From positions 1 through 36,466 of the IMG/VR virus record IMGVR_UViG_3300031143_000017: a DNA stretch of 36,466 bases; one strand, given 5' to 3'. Origin of the DNA: a virus. The translations under genes and the position numbers were made by a program. Positions 23,605 through 31,521 of this stretch are shown here, piece after piece. The notes under the pieces are model-generated. The model was not told where the DNA came from, did not search any database, and worked only from the letters and a program-made list of their open reading frames with translations. Position 1 is the first letter of the stretch, and the number at the start of each line of letters is the position of its first letter.

Positions 23605-24411
23605 ATGTCGTATATAGGTACTCCATTCCACAATCAAGTCTCACCTGCTTTTCATCAGGAAGATTTCACTGACTCTAGTTTTGGAAATATTACAGTAGGT
23701 TCTATTACTCACGCCAATGCAGTCGCTCTAACTGAGTCTGTGCCAGGCAGTAACGCAGAAAACTTACAGGTTGTGATTAATAACGTAATCCAACAAGGTA
23801 CAAGTGCATACACTATTCACCAGAACGCAGCTGGCGAACCTAAGATTTTAAAACTTTCTGAGGCCGCAGCAAGTAGTTCAACTATTTACGTTATGCATAG
23901 AGGGATTGGTTCTTTCCAAATTAAACCGCCCACTGGTTCTGTTGGTGCAACTGAACTTGCCGCAAATTTAAAGTCATTTACAACTGACTTATTCACTGGT
24001 AATGGTTCTGCTACCGCATTCACTCTGTCAGAGAATCCTCCAAACGCAAACTCCGTGTTAGTGTTTGTTGATGGTATCCTACAGAAGTCCAGCACTAACT
24101 ATTCAATCAATGGCACTACACTTACATTCACTGGTGCTCCAGACGCAAGTGCAGAGATTGAAGCAAAACACTTTGGTATTCGTGGAGTGGTTCGTAGAAG
24201 TACAGATTATCAGTTAGATGTATTCGCTGGTAATGGTAGTGCAACTGCATTCACATTATCAAGTGGAACTTCAACAACAAACAGTGCATTCATTTTCTAT
24301 AATGGTATCGCTATGAAACCTACTACAGACTATTCAATCAGCGGTTCAACATTAACATTCACATTTGCGCCTGTTAATACATCCGAAATCATGGCGAGGT
24401 ATCAAAGCTAA
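23605..24411 (+). CDS. Fibre protein with three tandem beta-domains
   Basis: After MSYIGTPFHNQVSPAF the protein holds about three copies of one domain of 60-65 residues: a diverged first one (about 45-105) and two clear ones, each running from GNGSATAFTLS through a V.VDGI.Q-like strand to YSI.G.TLTF..AP. The same domain appears at 26434, 29743 and 30742 and, divided, in the two hub/spike genes. It is probably a fibre shaft or attachment module. The stop overlaps the next start by 1 nt, which suggests that the following small genes are co-translated and perhaps co-assembled. Confidence 0.65.
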   Translation: MSYIGTPFHNQVSPAFHQEDFTDSSFGNITVGSITHANAVALTESVPGSNAENLQVVINNVIQQGTSAYTIHQNAAGEPKILKLSEAAASSSTIYVMHRGIGSFQIKPPTGSVGATELAANLKSFTTDLFTGNGSATAFTLSENPPNANSVLVFVDGILQKSSTNYSINGTTLTFTGAPDASAEIEAKHFGIRGVVRRSTDYQLDVFAGNGSATAFTLSSGTSTTNSAFIFYNGIAMKPTTDYSISGSTLTFTFAPVNTSEIMARYQS

Positions 24412-24689
24412 TGCCCAGTAACTCAAAAAATATTGCAGAACTTTTAAATGGTGACACTACCATTGGTACAACAGATATTGCAAATGATGCAATCACAGCA
24501 GAGAAGATTGCTGATGCTGTTGCACTCGGTGGTCCAAGCCTTGGGACATTATCTATAATACGAACCAATGCTGCCATCATAAATGAAAATATAACTATAA
24601 ATACTAATGGAATGACCGCTGGGCCTATCACAATTGCTGATAACAAGACAGTCACTATTGGTAACTCAGGAAATTGGAGTATTGTTTAA
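24411..24689 (+). CDS. Short fibre linker protein (92 aa)
   Basis: The sequence TTDIANDAITAEKIADAVAL is the same type of linker as in the fibre genes at 13686 and 31521. The second half is beta-like (NENITINTNGMTAGPITIAD, KTVTIGNSGNWSIV), matching the start of fibre-associated shaft domains. It overlaps both neighbours by 1 nt (TAATG). It may be the N-terminal part of a split fibre whose head is the next gene. Confidence 0.55.
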   Translation: MPSNSKNIAELLNGDTTIGTTDIANDAITAEKIADAVALGGPSLGTLSIIRTNAAIINENITINTNGMTAGPITIADNKTVTIGNSGNWSIV

Positions 24690-25279
24690 TGTCTACTATA
24701 GTAGTTAAAGAAATATCTGCCCCAGCTGGGCAAGTGATAAAGGTTGCAGCTGGTAAGACACTTGATTTGAAGTCACAGGGTACTACTACTTTACCCACAG
24801 GCTCAGTGTTGCAAATTGTAAGTGCAACTTTAAAATCAGCAGTGGCAATTTCATCAAATGAAACAAACACTTATGTAGCATCAGGTCTTTCTGCTGCAAT
24901 TACTCCATCTTCTACGAGTAGTAAAATACTTGTTAGCGTAAATATATTTTATGGATATGGGCTAGGAACCATGCACTTTCGTTTAGCAAGAGGAAGTGAC
25001 TCAACCATTTGTATTGGTGATGCAGGTACTAGCAATCAACTTAGAGATACTGCGGCAGTACGAACTAACGGAACTCCTTACGCAATTGAGATGGGATCGA
25101 TGCCAATGCAGCACTTAGACAGCCCCTCAACCACAAGCGCAACAACATACTCAGTAATGGTAACGCTAGGGAATAGTTACAACTCAAATATGTACATTAA
25201 TAGACCTAACAATCAGGATAATGGCAGCTACTCTCCCCGTGGGACAAGCACAATAACTTTGACGGAGATACAAGGATAA
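24689..25279 (+). CDS. Fibre head-domain paralogue A
   Basis: I use ATG 24689 (MSTIVVKEISAPAGQVIKVA), which overlaps the previous stop as TAATG; an ATG at 24674 lies inside that gene. From residue 40 it carries the domain repeated six times in this window: P-T-G-S-V-L-Q, SAAITPSSTSSKILVSV, HLDSPSTTSATTYSV and the closing STITLTEIQG. These marks suggest a compact beta-sandwich at a fibre tip; receptor binding is inferred. No N-terminal baseplate-attachment domain is present, so it may work with the preceding short gene. Confidence 0.6.
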   Translation: MSTIVVKEISAPAGQVIKVAAGKTLDLKSQGTTTLPTGSVLQIVSATLKSAVAISSNETNTYVASGLSAAITPSSTSSKILVSVNIFYGYGLGTMHFRLARGSDSTICIGDAGTSNQLRDTAAVRTNGTPYAIEMGSMPMQHLDSPSTTSATTYSVMVTLGNSYNSNMYINRPNNQDNGSYSPRGTSTITLTEIQG

Positions 25280-25290
25280 TGGCTTCTAAA
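25264..25290 (+). repeat. 27-nt exact repeat across a gene junction, copy 1
   Basis: Spans the end of paralogue A and the start of paralogue B (ATG 25279) and is identical to 28214-28240, where the downstream gene is truncated. Confidence 0.9.
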
Positions 25291-25869
25291 ATAAAAGTAG
25301 ACTCTATAGAGACAACTAGTGGTAGTGGAACGATAGCGTTATCTAATCAGTTGTCAGGTATGACACACGCTAGTGTACCCAGTGGTTCAGTGATTCAAGT
25401 AACAAATAACACTAGAGTACACTCTGATAACTTAACTACCACTTCTACAACTATGGTTGACTCTGGTTTAGTTACAGGAGCTATTACACCTGCAAGTGCT
25501 GGGTCTAAAATAGCCGTAGATATATCAGGATTTATTATGCATGTTAACGCTAGCAACGGAAACTATGGTGTGCAGTTTCAGATGTTTAAAAGTGTAAATG
25601 GTGGAACATATGTAAAAGTAAACGCAGGTAATATGGATGGAGGTTGCTATGACGAAACAGGAACGCATGGATGGTCTGAGGAAAATGGTTCTTGCTCAGT
25701 ATTGGACACCCCCTCATATAATCTTGGGCAAGCCATAAATTACAAACTCTACTTTAGAGAAGACCACGGAAATAGTAATGGTGCCTATATAAACCATAAT
25801 GGAGGAATACTCCAAGGTGGTGCGATTAGTATAACTTCTAGAATTAGAATGACCGAGATCAAAGGATAA
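25279..25869 (+). CDS. Fibre head-domain paralogue B
   Basis: Starts MASKIKVDSIETTSGSGTIA, a beta-strand entry common in phage fibre proteins, then the repeated domain in a diverged form: VPSGSVIQV, TGAITPASAGSKIAVDI, SVLDTPS and the closing IRMTEIKG. Two cysteines (GGCYDE and GSCS) are unusual for this family. TAATG overlap with the gene before. The diverged middle, where ligand loops would lie, contrasts with the well-kept ends. Confidence 0.6.
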   Translation: MASKIKVDSIETTSGSGTIALSNQLSGMTHASVPSGSVIQVTNNTRVHSDNLTTTSTTMVDSGLVTGAITPASAGSKIAVDISGFIMHVNASNGNYGVQFQMFKSVNGGTYVKVNAGNMDGGCYDETGTHGWSEENGSCSVLDTPSYNLGQAINYKLYFREDHGNSNGAYINHNGGILQGGAISITSRIRMTEIKG

Positions 25870-25875
25870 TATCAC

Positions 25876-26343
25876 ATGACAACTACTATAACGGGTACAA
25901 CAGGTGTCAATAACATCAAGGCAGCTACAGGTGCTGTGTTGCAGGTTGTTAGTGGGACATTAACAACCACAATTACGAGTACGTCCTCTACGTTAGGAAA
26001 CACGGGCTTGACGGCAACAATAACTCCATCTAGCACTTCCAGTAAGATTCTTGTTAGCGTTCATCAAAGTGGGTTGGGAAAAGATAGTGCTAATACTCGG
26101 ATTGGTATTGCAGTCTTGCGAGGCTCAACAAACATCGGTTGGGTTTCAAAGCAGGCTGGATATACTGGCTCTACTGCGACTAATTTTGTAGCGACAGCAA
26201 GTGGCGAGTTTCTTGACAGTCCCTCGTCTACAAGTGCTGTTAGTTATAAAACGCAAATAAACTCCTATGCTAATAATGCAAATGTATACTGCAATTTAGG
26301 TGGAACTACGTCAACTATAACACTAATGGAGATTGCAGGATGA
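25876..26343 (+). CDS. Fibre head-domain paralogue C
   Basis: The shortest paralogue (155 aa) and close to the bare domain: GAVLQVVSGTL, TATITPSSTSSKILVSV, FLDSPSSTSAVSYKT and STITLMEIAG, preceded by MTTTITGTTGVNNIKAATG. It shows the minimal length of the domain, about 140 residues. It starts 6 nt after paralogue B. Like A and B it lacks its own attachment domain. Confidence 0.6.
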   Translation: MTTTITGTTGVNNIKAATGAVLQVVSGTLTTTITSTSSTLGNTGLTATITPSSTSSKILVSVHQSGLGKDSANTRIGIAVLRGSTNIGWVSKQAGYTGSTATNFVATASGEFLDSPSSTSAVSYKTQINSYANNANVYCNLGGTTSTITLMEIAG

Positions 26344-26405
26344 TTAGAGACATTAGCATGACAAAGTTAATAGATGTGTTAGAAGACAGTTATTTAACTG
26401 TATAA
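26340..26405 (+). CDS. Possible 21-aa peptide or gene remnant
   Basis: ATG 26340 overlaps the stop of paralogue C as ATGA. It encodes MIRDISMTKLIDVLEDSYLT plus V and ends inside the late promoter TATAAATA. It could be a coupled micro-gene or the leftover start of a lost gene; similar bases (CAGAGCATTAAG) follow the stop of paralogue D. Coding evidence is weak. Confidence 0.25.
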   Translation: MIRDISMTKLIDVLEDSYLTV

Positions 26406-26408
26406 ATA
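26401..26408 (+). promoter_or_regulatory. T4-type late promoter (TATAAATA)
   Basis: Exact TATAAATA 33 nt before the start at 26434. Confidence 0.7.
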
Positions 26409-26433
26409 TATGAAACATATGGGAAACAATTAA

Positions 26434-27237
26434 ATGCCATTTATAGGAAAACAACCACAAGTTGGTGCATACTCTAAGTTAGACGCTATTACAGCGTCTG
26501 CTACTGCAACGTACAACTTGGCTTTGAATAGTGGTGCATACTATCCTTCAAGTGCAAATCATCTAATGGTTTCTCTGAATGGTGTTATTCAGGCTCCACA
26601 AGATTCATTCACCATTAGTGGTAGAACAATTATATTTGATTCTGCATTAACAAGTAACGATTCTATTGACTTCATCATGGCACTTGGTGACGTTCTAGAT
26701 ATTGGAACTCCAAGTGATGGAACAGTAGTAACTACAAAGATACAAAATGCTGCCGTGACAACTGCAAAACTCGCGTCTAGTTTAGACTTGAGTGGTAAGA
26801 CAGTCACTATGCCCACAGGTGCGGTAATTCAGGTGGTTCAAACTACATTTGGGCAACAGTCCACTACTACTACCAGTACTTCATTTGCTGCAACTGGGCA
26901 TAGCGTGTCCATTACGCCATCGTCAACATCTTCCAAAATCCTTTTATATGTTATAGGAGGAGGGCAGTACCTACCATCGGGCAATACTATGGCTTCACAA
27001 ACGATATTTAGAAATTCAACAAATATTGGGGACAGTACTACGGGATTGCAGAACGCTTATACAGTAGGTACAACTGGATTCACTATCACGGGCCACTCAA
27101 TGATGGTTTTAGACTCACCCTCAACAACCTCTGCTATAACGTACCAAACGTACATGAAAACTGCTGGCGGTACATATCAGTACCAAGGAAGTGATAGAGG
27201 CGATATAAACTTTATAGCAATGGAGATTGCAGGATAA
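26434..27237 (+). CDS. Fibre protein with attachment domain and head paralogue D
   Basis: The start MPFIGKQPQVGAYSKLDAIT plus the beta-domain (MVSLNGVIQ...FTISGRTIIF) is the widespread N-terminal attachment module of marine phage fibres. A linker follows (VTTAKLASSLDLSGKTVTMP), then the repeated head: PTGAVIQVVQ, HSVSITPSSTSSKILLYV, MVLDSPSTTSAITYQTY and the ending INFIAMEIAG. This is a complete three-part fibre (attachment, linker, head) and gives the template for reading the shorter paralogues. The linker and head start are nearly identical in the gene at 30742 (SLDLSGKTVT, PTGAV.QVVQ). Confidence 0.7.
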   Translation: MPFIGKQPQVGAYSKLDAITASATATYNLALNSGAYYPSSANHLMVSLNGVIQAPQDSFTISGRTIIFDSALTSNDSIDFIMALGDVLDIGTPSDGTVVTTKIQNAAVTTAKLASSLDLSGKTVTMPTGAVIQVVQTTFGQQSTTTTSTSFAATGHSVSITPSSTSSKILLYVIGGGQYLPSGNTMASQTIFRNSTNIGDSTTGLQNAYTVGTTGFTITGHSMMVLDSPSTTSAITYQTYMKTAGGTYQYQGSDRGDINFIAMEIAG

Positions 27238-27309
27238 TCAGAGCATTAAGTATAAAAGATAACATAAATTGAGCATTACAATAAACTTAACCAAAGAAGG
27301 AAAATAACC

Positions 27310-27618
27310 ATGACAGATAAAGTAGCAGCATTACAAGCATTAACGCCCGGCGCAGAATGGGTTTTGAGAGGAGATGCTTTAGAGTGGCTTGATTCAAGTC
27401 AAACAGAACCAACAGCAGTGGCAATTGCAGCTAAGATTGTAGAATTGCAAACAGCATATGACGCTGCAGCATATCAAAGAACAAGGGCAGCAGCTTATGC
27501 AGCACTTGGTGATCAATTAGATCAACTGTATCACGATATGACTGCTGGTAAGTTAGACGCAACAGGTACTTGGCATATTGCAGTTAAAGCTGTAAAAGAC
27601 GCAGCACCTAAACCTTAG
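27310..27618 (+). CDS. Tail-fibre chaperone-like protein (102 aa)
   Basis: The C-terminal half (YQRTRAAAYAALGDQLDQLY, HDMTAGKLDATGTWHIAVKA) is a motif known from small phage proteins next to fibre genes, often annotated as fibre assembly or adaptor proteins. The N-terminal half (LTPGAEWVLRGDALEWLDSS) is a short beta unit with a helix. The protein is Ala-rich and mostly helical, unlike the fibre proteins. AAGAAGG precedes the ATG. It probably assists folding or attachment of neighbouring fibres; this rests on context. Confidence 0.55.
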   Translation: MTDKVAALQALTPGAEWVLRGDALEWLDSSQTEPTAVAIAAKIVELQTAYDAAAYQRTRAAAYAALGDQLDQLYHDMTAGKLDATGTWHIAVKAVKDAAPKP

Positions 27619-27668
27619 TAACTTGCTGCGACAACAATGGCAACATACTAGTAACTTAGGAAGAGAAA

Positions 27669-28229
27669 ATGGCGTTAATTAAAATACCTTCACGGGGAAG
27701 AGAATCACTGGTAGATGCAGATTTACCTGCTGGCTCAGTGTTGCAAGTTAATAATGTAGTTATTGATACAGTTTCAACTACATCTAACACAACATTTGTA
27801 GCAGCAGGGGGTAGTAATATAGCATTCTCTTCTTTGCGTTCTACTTCATCTAAAGTCCTTGTTAAATATAACATGTATGCCTGTAGTACAAAAGGTTCTA
27901 ATGTAATAATGAGACTTTATCGCTCTATTGATGGAGCATCATTTGCCCATGTAACAGGGCCAACATCAGCAAGGGGCAGTGGTAACATTAATACTTGGTT
28001 GAGCAATGGTTATAACCCTATAAGTACTCACCAAGATTATGATCTGGGTATGTTTTCTGGTGAGTATTTAGATTCCCCCAACACAACATCTTCTGTGACA
28101 TACAAAATCTATTTTGCATCTAGGGATACTAATGCTTGCTACATAAATAGATCAACTACATGGAGTTCTAATGATAGCGCATCTCCTTTGGTGACTTCTT
28201 CAGCAACAATTATGGAGATACAAGGATAA
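27669..28229 (+). CDS. Fibre head-domain paralogue E
   Basis: A short start (MALIKIPSRGRESLVDADLP) leads directly into the repeated domain: AGSVLQVNNVV, SSLRSTSSKVLVKY, EYLDSPNTTSSVTYKIYF and SATIMEIQG. The middle is diverged, with two cysteines. It lacks the attachment domain. Its 3' end and the following ATG are identical over 27 nt to the junction between paralogues A and B, but here the next frame ends after 13 codons. Confidence 0.6.
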   Translation: MALIKIPSRGRESLVDADLPAGSVLQVNNVVIDTVSTTSNTTFVAAGGSNIAFSSLRSTSSKVLVKYNMYACSTKGSNVIMRLYRSIDGASFAHVTGPTSARGSGNINTWLSNGYNPISTHQDYDLGMFSGEYLDSPNTTSSVTYKIYFASRDTNACYINRSTTWSSNDSASPLVTSSATIMEIQG

Positions 28230-28240
28230 TGGCTTCTAAA
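28214..28240 (+). repeat. 27-nt exact repeat across a gene junction, copy 2
   Basis: Identical to 25264-25290. It holds the last codons of paralogue E and the first codons of a frame beginning MASK. Confidence 0.9.
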
Positions 28241-28270
28241 CACTACCTAAACGATCGCACAATAGGATAA
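28229..28270 (+). pseudogene. Remnant of a paralogue-B-like fibre gene
   Basis: ATG 28229 overlaps the stop of paralogue E (TAATG) and begins MASK, as paralogue B does at 25279, then leaves that sequence (HYLNDRTIG) and stops at 28270. The DNA identity ends exactly at 28240. The simplest reading is that a neighbouring fibre gene was once present and was replaced or deleted by recombination inside its fifth codon. Confidence 0.5.
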
Positions 28271-28276
28271 TAAGAT

Positions 28277-29380
28277 ATGGCACTAAGTAAAGTAAATCCC
28301 AATTTAGTAAGTAATGGTGGGAGTCGGAGTAACATTATTATTAATGGTGCAATGAACGTGGCTCAGAGGGCTACGTCAGTGACAGGTCTTGGGGCTAATG
28401 GAGGCACTTATTCTACTGTTGATCGTTATAGGTTTGATTTTGGTTCAACTGCTGGTCGTTTAACAGCAACTCAAACTGGCATTACAGATTTAGCAGGGTT
28501 TGCTAACTGTACAAAACTTGATTGCACAACTGCTGATACAAGTATTGCTGCTGGCGAGTATTTTCAATTCGTCCAAAGGATAGAAGGACAGGATCTACAA
28601 AGGTTGGCTTATGGAACTTCCTCAGCAAAAACAACTACTGTTTCTTTTTATGTAAAAGGTACTGCTAAAACATACATGTGCGAACTACATGACGCTGAAA
28701 ACACTAGACTTGTTCAACAGCAGTTTAATGTTACAACATCTTGGACACGGGTTAGTTTAACATTTGCTGGTAATACAAGCGGTACAATCGCAGATTCTTC
28801 TGCATTGGGGTTGTATTTGAATTTCTGGTTACACGCAGGGTCTACTTACACAAGCGGAACTTATAATGCCAACGCATGGAAATCGCAGGTTAATGCTGAC
28901 AGAGCAGTAGGAATTGGTTCATTTTTCTCAAGTACCTCTAATGAATTATTTATAACAGGCATTCAATTTGAAACAGGCTCAGTAGCCACAGACTTTGAAC
29001 ACCGCAGATATGGTGAAGAATTACTTACTTGCCAACGCTATTATGAAATCATTGCTGATGGTGGTTATGATGTTGACCACATGTTTGGAATAGGACACGG
29101 AGTTAAGTCTGACCAAATAAATTGGTTCTATGATTTTAAAGCAGTAAAACGTGCAGCGTTCACATTGATAGTTGCCAGTGTGTCAGGTGGATACCACGCC
29201 AAAAATCACAGCGTCTATAAGCATCCCTCAAACACCTCCTTGGGGATGACTGCCACTGTGCAAAGTTTACACAGTATAAGTGCCTATATGACAAGCATTA
29301 CGGGTGTAACTGAGCAGTCTGCATGGACTATGCAATTAAATGGAGCAGCATGCCACATTGCTGTTAGTGCGGAGCTTTAA
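28277..29380 (+). CDS. Tail fibre with C-terminal receptor-type domain (367 aa)
   Basis: The start NIIINGAMNVAQRATSV then YSTVDRYRFDF is typical of fibre and spike proteins that carry a carbohydrate-binding-like jelly-roll (about 20-240), ending with FITGIQFETGSVATDFEHRR and YGEELLTCQRYYE. The last 110 residues (MFGIGHGVKSDQINWFYDFK onward) vary in composition and have many His and aromatic residues, as expected of a receptor-binding tip. No catalytic signature for a depolymerase is visible. It is followed after 2 nt by a fibre chaperone-like gene, the usual order of fibre then helper. Confidence 0.65.
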   Translation: MALSKVNPNLVSNGGSRSNIIINGAMNVAQRATSVTGLGANGGTYSTVDRYRFDFGSTAGRLTATQTGITDLAGFANCTKLDCTTADTSIAAGEYFQFVQRIEGQDLQRLAYGTSSAKTTTVSFYVKGTAKTYMCELHDAENTRLVQQQFNVTTSWTRVSLTFAGNTSGTIADSSALGLYLNFWLHAGSTYTSGTYNANAWKSQVNADRAVGIGSFFSSTSNELFITGIQFETGSVATDFEHRRYGEELLTCQRYYEIIADGGYDVDHMFGIGHGVKSDQINWFYDFKAVKRAAFTLIVASVSGGYHAKNHSVYKHPSNTSLGMTATVQSLHSISAYMTSITGVTEQSAWTMQLNGAACHIAVSAEL

Positions 29381-29382
29381 AT

Positions 29383-29691
29383 ATGAATATAGAAACAGTA
29401 AAAATGGAAAGCGATTGCTTTAGAGTTAATGGAACTATGATTGTCCCTCCCTCTACAGACAATGCCGATTACGTTTTTGTACAAGAATGGATTGCAGCAG
29501 GTAACACTCCTACTCCTCAGTACACAGACGAAGAGATAGCATTTAATACTCAAGCAGAAACTAACTATGCAAGTCGGGCATATCTTGCAAGTACTGATTG
29601 GTACATTAGTCGTAAGGCAGAAACAGCAGAAGCAGTGCCATCAGATGTGACTACAGCTAGAGCAGCTGCTAGAGCAGCAATTGTTGAATAA
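29383..29691 (+). CDS. Tail-fibre assembly-like protein (102 aa)
   Basis: The C-terminal half (YLASTDWYISRKAETAEAVP, SDVTTARAAARAAI) matches the ending shared by many fibre-assembly or DUF4376-like phage proteins. The N-terminal part (VPPSTDNADYVFVQEWIAAG) also fits. It lies directly after a large fibre gene, where a dedicated chaperone is expected. Together with the gene at 27310 the region has two unrelated helper-type genes, suggesting two fibre sets with separate helpers. Confidence 0.6.
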   Translation: MNIETVKMESDCFRVNGTMIVPPSTDNADYVFVQEWIAAGNTPTPQYTDEEIAFNTQAETNYASRAYLASTDWYISRKAETAEAVPSDVTTARAAARAAIVE

Positions 29692-29706
29692 CCACTACAC
29701 AATCAG

Positions 29707-29714
29707 ACTAAATA
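29707..29714 (+). promoter_or_regulatory. Weak late-promoter-like site (ACTAAATA)
   Basis: ACTAAATA 36 nt before the start at 29743, resembling the CCTAAATA before the hub gene. Two mismatches to TATAAATA; position is the main support. Confidence 0.35.
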
Positions 29715-29742
29715 GTATTATGAAAAATAAAGGTAGACAACT

Positions 29743-30384
29743 ATGAGTTATATAGGTAACGAACCCTCGTATGGTGTGTTCGACAGACAGGTTCTTGCGG
29801 GCAATGGGTCAACTACACAATACAGCTTAGATTTTTTGGTTTCACAACCTACTTCTTTACTTGTCTCTATTGATGGTGTAGTACAAGAACCAGAACATTC
29901 TTATACTATAGGACAATCTGGTGGTGTGGGGCATATCAACTTCTCTGAAGCACCAGACAACGCGGCAAGAATATTTCTCATTTACATGGGAAGACAACTT
30001 CTTACTGCACAAGCATCGACTGCCATATCACAAACACGTTTAGATGAATTTAACGGAAATGCTTCTACGACTGCATTTGTATTATCAACCACACCAGTAT
30101 CAAGTGCTGCTGTAAATTTTATGATTTATGTAGACAATGTATATCAAAGAGGTGGGAATGGACTTGCTTTTACAGTATCAGGTTCCACAGTAAACTTTAC
30201 ATCTGCACCAGCATCAGGCACAAAGAACATTCAAGTATATCAATTGAATGGTGTGAACACACTAAATACTGTCGCTGATGGTGCAATAACAACAGCGAAA
30301 CTTGGCAACGGATCGGTAACTGTAGGCAAGTTGAATTTCAGCCCAGAAGATGACGCAACTGCTCTTGCGATTGCTTTAGGATAA
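29743..30384 (+). CDS. Fibre protein with two beta-domains (213 aa)
   Basis: Begins MSYIGNEPSYGVFDRQVLAG and holds two copies of the GNGSTT-type domain (GNGSTTQYSLDF...VSIDGVVQEPEHSYTI; GNASTTAFVLS...FTVSGSTVNFTSAP). A linker (VADGAITTAKLGNGSVTVGK) leads to the ending EDDATALAIALG, shared with the gene at 22809. It appears to be an attachment module without a head. The block 29743-30398-30742 mirrors 22809-23248-23605. Confidence 0.65.
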   Translation: MSYIGNEPSYGVFDRQVLAGNGSTTQYSLDFLVSQPTSLLVSIDGVVQEPEHSYTIGQSGGVGHINFSEAPDNAARIFLIYMGRQLLTAQASTAISQTRLDEFNGNASTTAFVLSTTPVSSAAVNFMIYVDNVYQRGGNGLAFTVSGSTVNFTSAPASGTKNIQVYQLNGVNTLNTVADGAITTAKLGNGSVTVGKLNFSPEDDATALAIALG

Positions 30385-30397
30385 CAAGGAAAATAAA

Positions 30398-30730
30398 ATG
30401 GCGAACACATTTAAAAATGCAGCATTAGCAAACGTAAACCACAGTGCATATGCTACACTGTATACTGCTCCTTCTGCAACACAGGTGGTAATTCTAGGAC
30501 TTGCAATTGCGAACAAAGCAACAACATCAGTCACAGTTAAAGTACAATTTACAGACAGTTCTGCTTCTACAACTCACCAGTTGTTGGAAGACGTAACTAT
30601 CCCTGCAAAGACTACATTAGAAACTTTGGCTGGACAAAAATATATCTTAGAGGCAACAGATATACTCAAAGTACAAGCAGGAACTGCCACATCTTTGGAT
30701 GTCGTTCTTGGATTGATGGAAAAGACATAG
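30398..30730 (+). CDS. MANxFKNA-family small structural protein, copy 2
   Basis: Paralogue of the protein at 23248 (110 against 114 aa). It starts MANTFKNAALANV, has the same strand pattern (VTVKVQFTDSSASTTHQLLE, GQKYILEATDILKVQ) and ends VVLGLMEKT. One beta-sandwich, no cysteine, no signal peptide. The start is 14 nt after the gene ending ALAIALG. Conservation of the arrangement suggests that the two proteins act together in a fibre or baseplate accessory. Confidence 0.6.
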   Translation: MANTFKNAALANVNHSAYATLYTAPSATQVVILGLAIANKATTSVTVKVQFTDSSASTTHQLLEDVTIPAKTTLETLAGQKYILEATDILKVQAGTATSLDVVLGLMEKT

Positions 30731-30741
30731 GGGATTGATAC

Positions 30742-31521
30742 ATGCCATTTTTAGGTAACACGCCAGCACAGGGGTTTGCAGAATCCATAACTAAGGATAG
30801 TTTCACTCCAAATGGTTCTACGACTGCATTCACACTAAGTAAAACTGCAGCCACAAATAGTATATCAGTCTTTGTAGGTAATGTTCGACAAGAACCTACG
30901 TCTTCTTATTCTGTTTCGGGAACAACTCTTAATATGACAGAAGCTCCCTCGACAGGGACTAGCTTCTATGTACTGCATTCACAGGGAACTATTGAGAGCA
31001 CTACTGTTCTTCCAGCTGGAAGTGTGGTTACTAACTCTTTAGCCAGTTCTATAGACTTGAGTGGTAAGACAGTTACTTATGGATTGGTAAATACGGATAT
31101 GCCCACAGGGGCAGTGTTGCAAGTGGTTCAAGGGGTTAATGCAACTCAACTAGCACTAACCACAACAAGTTACACAGACTCAGGTTTAAGTGCCTCTATT
31201 ACCCCTTCATCTACATCAAACAAAATATTAGTTATGTGGAATACTCAGGGCGCGTTAACAAATGCTTCAACTAGAGGATGGGGTTCCCGTATATTACGAA
31301 ACTCTGCTATAGCATTTACAGACACAACAAATTATAGGACTTATGGGGATGGAAATACGGGAGACATAAGACTAACAATATCTCAGTCACATTTAGACTC
31401 TCCTTCTACAACTTCTGCTATTACATATAAAGTTCAAGTATCTCCACACAATACTTCTAGTACTACATTTAACCAAGGTAATGTCCAGACGCAAATAACA
31501 TTAATGGAGATCAAAGGCTAA
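30742..31521 (+). CDS. Fibre protein with attachment domain and head paralogue F
   Basis: Same three-part plan as the gene at 26434: start MPFLGNTPAQGFAESITKDS, the GNGSTT-type beta-domain (NGSTTAFTLS, VFVGNVRQEP, YSVSGTTLNM), the linker ASSIDLSGKTVT and the head (PTGAVLQVVQ, SASITPSSTSNKILVMW, HLDSPSTTSAITYKVQV, ITLMEIKG). The conserved head frame with a diverged centre suggests alternative binding tips on a constant stem. The stop overlaps the next start as TAATG. Confidence 0.7.
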   Translation: MPFLGNTPAQGFAESITKDSFTPNGSTTAFTLSKTAATNSISVFVGNVRQEPTSSYSVSGTTLNMTEAPSTGTSFYVLHSQGTIESTTVLPAGSVVTNSLASSIDLSGKTVTYGLVNTDMPTGAVLQVVQGVNATQLALTTTSYTDSGLSASITPSSTSNKILVMWNTQGALTNASTRGWGSRILRNSAIAFTDTTNYRTYGDGNTGDIRLTISQSHLDSPSTTSAITYKVQVSPHNTSSTTFNQGNVQTQITLMEIKG

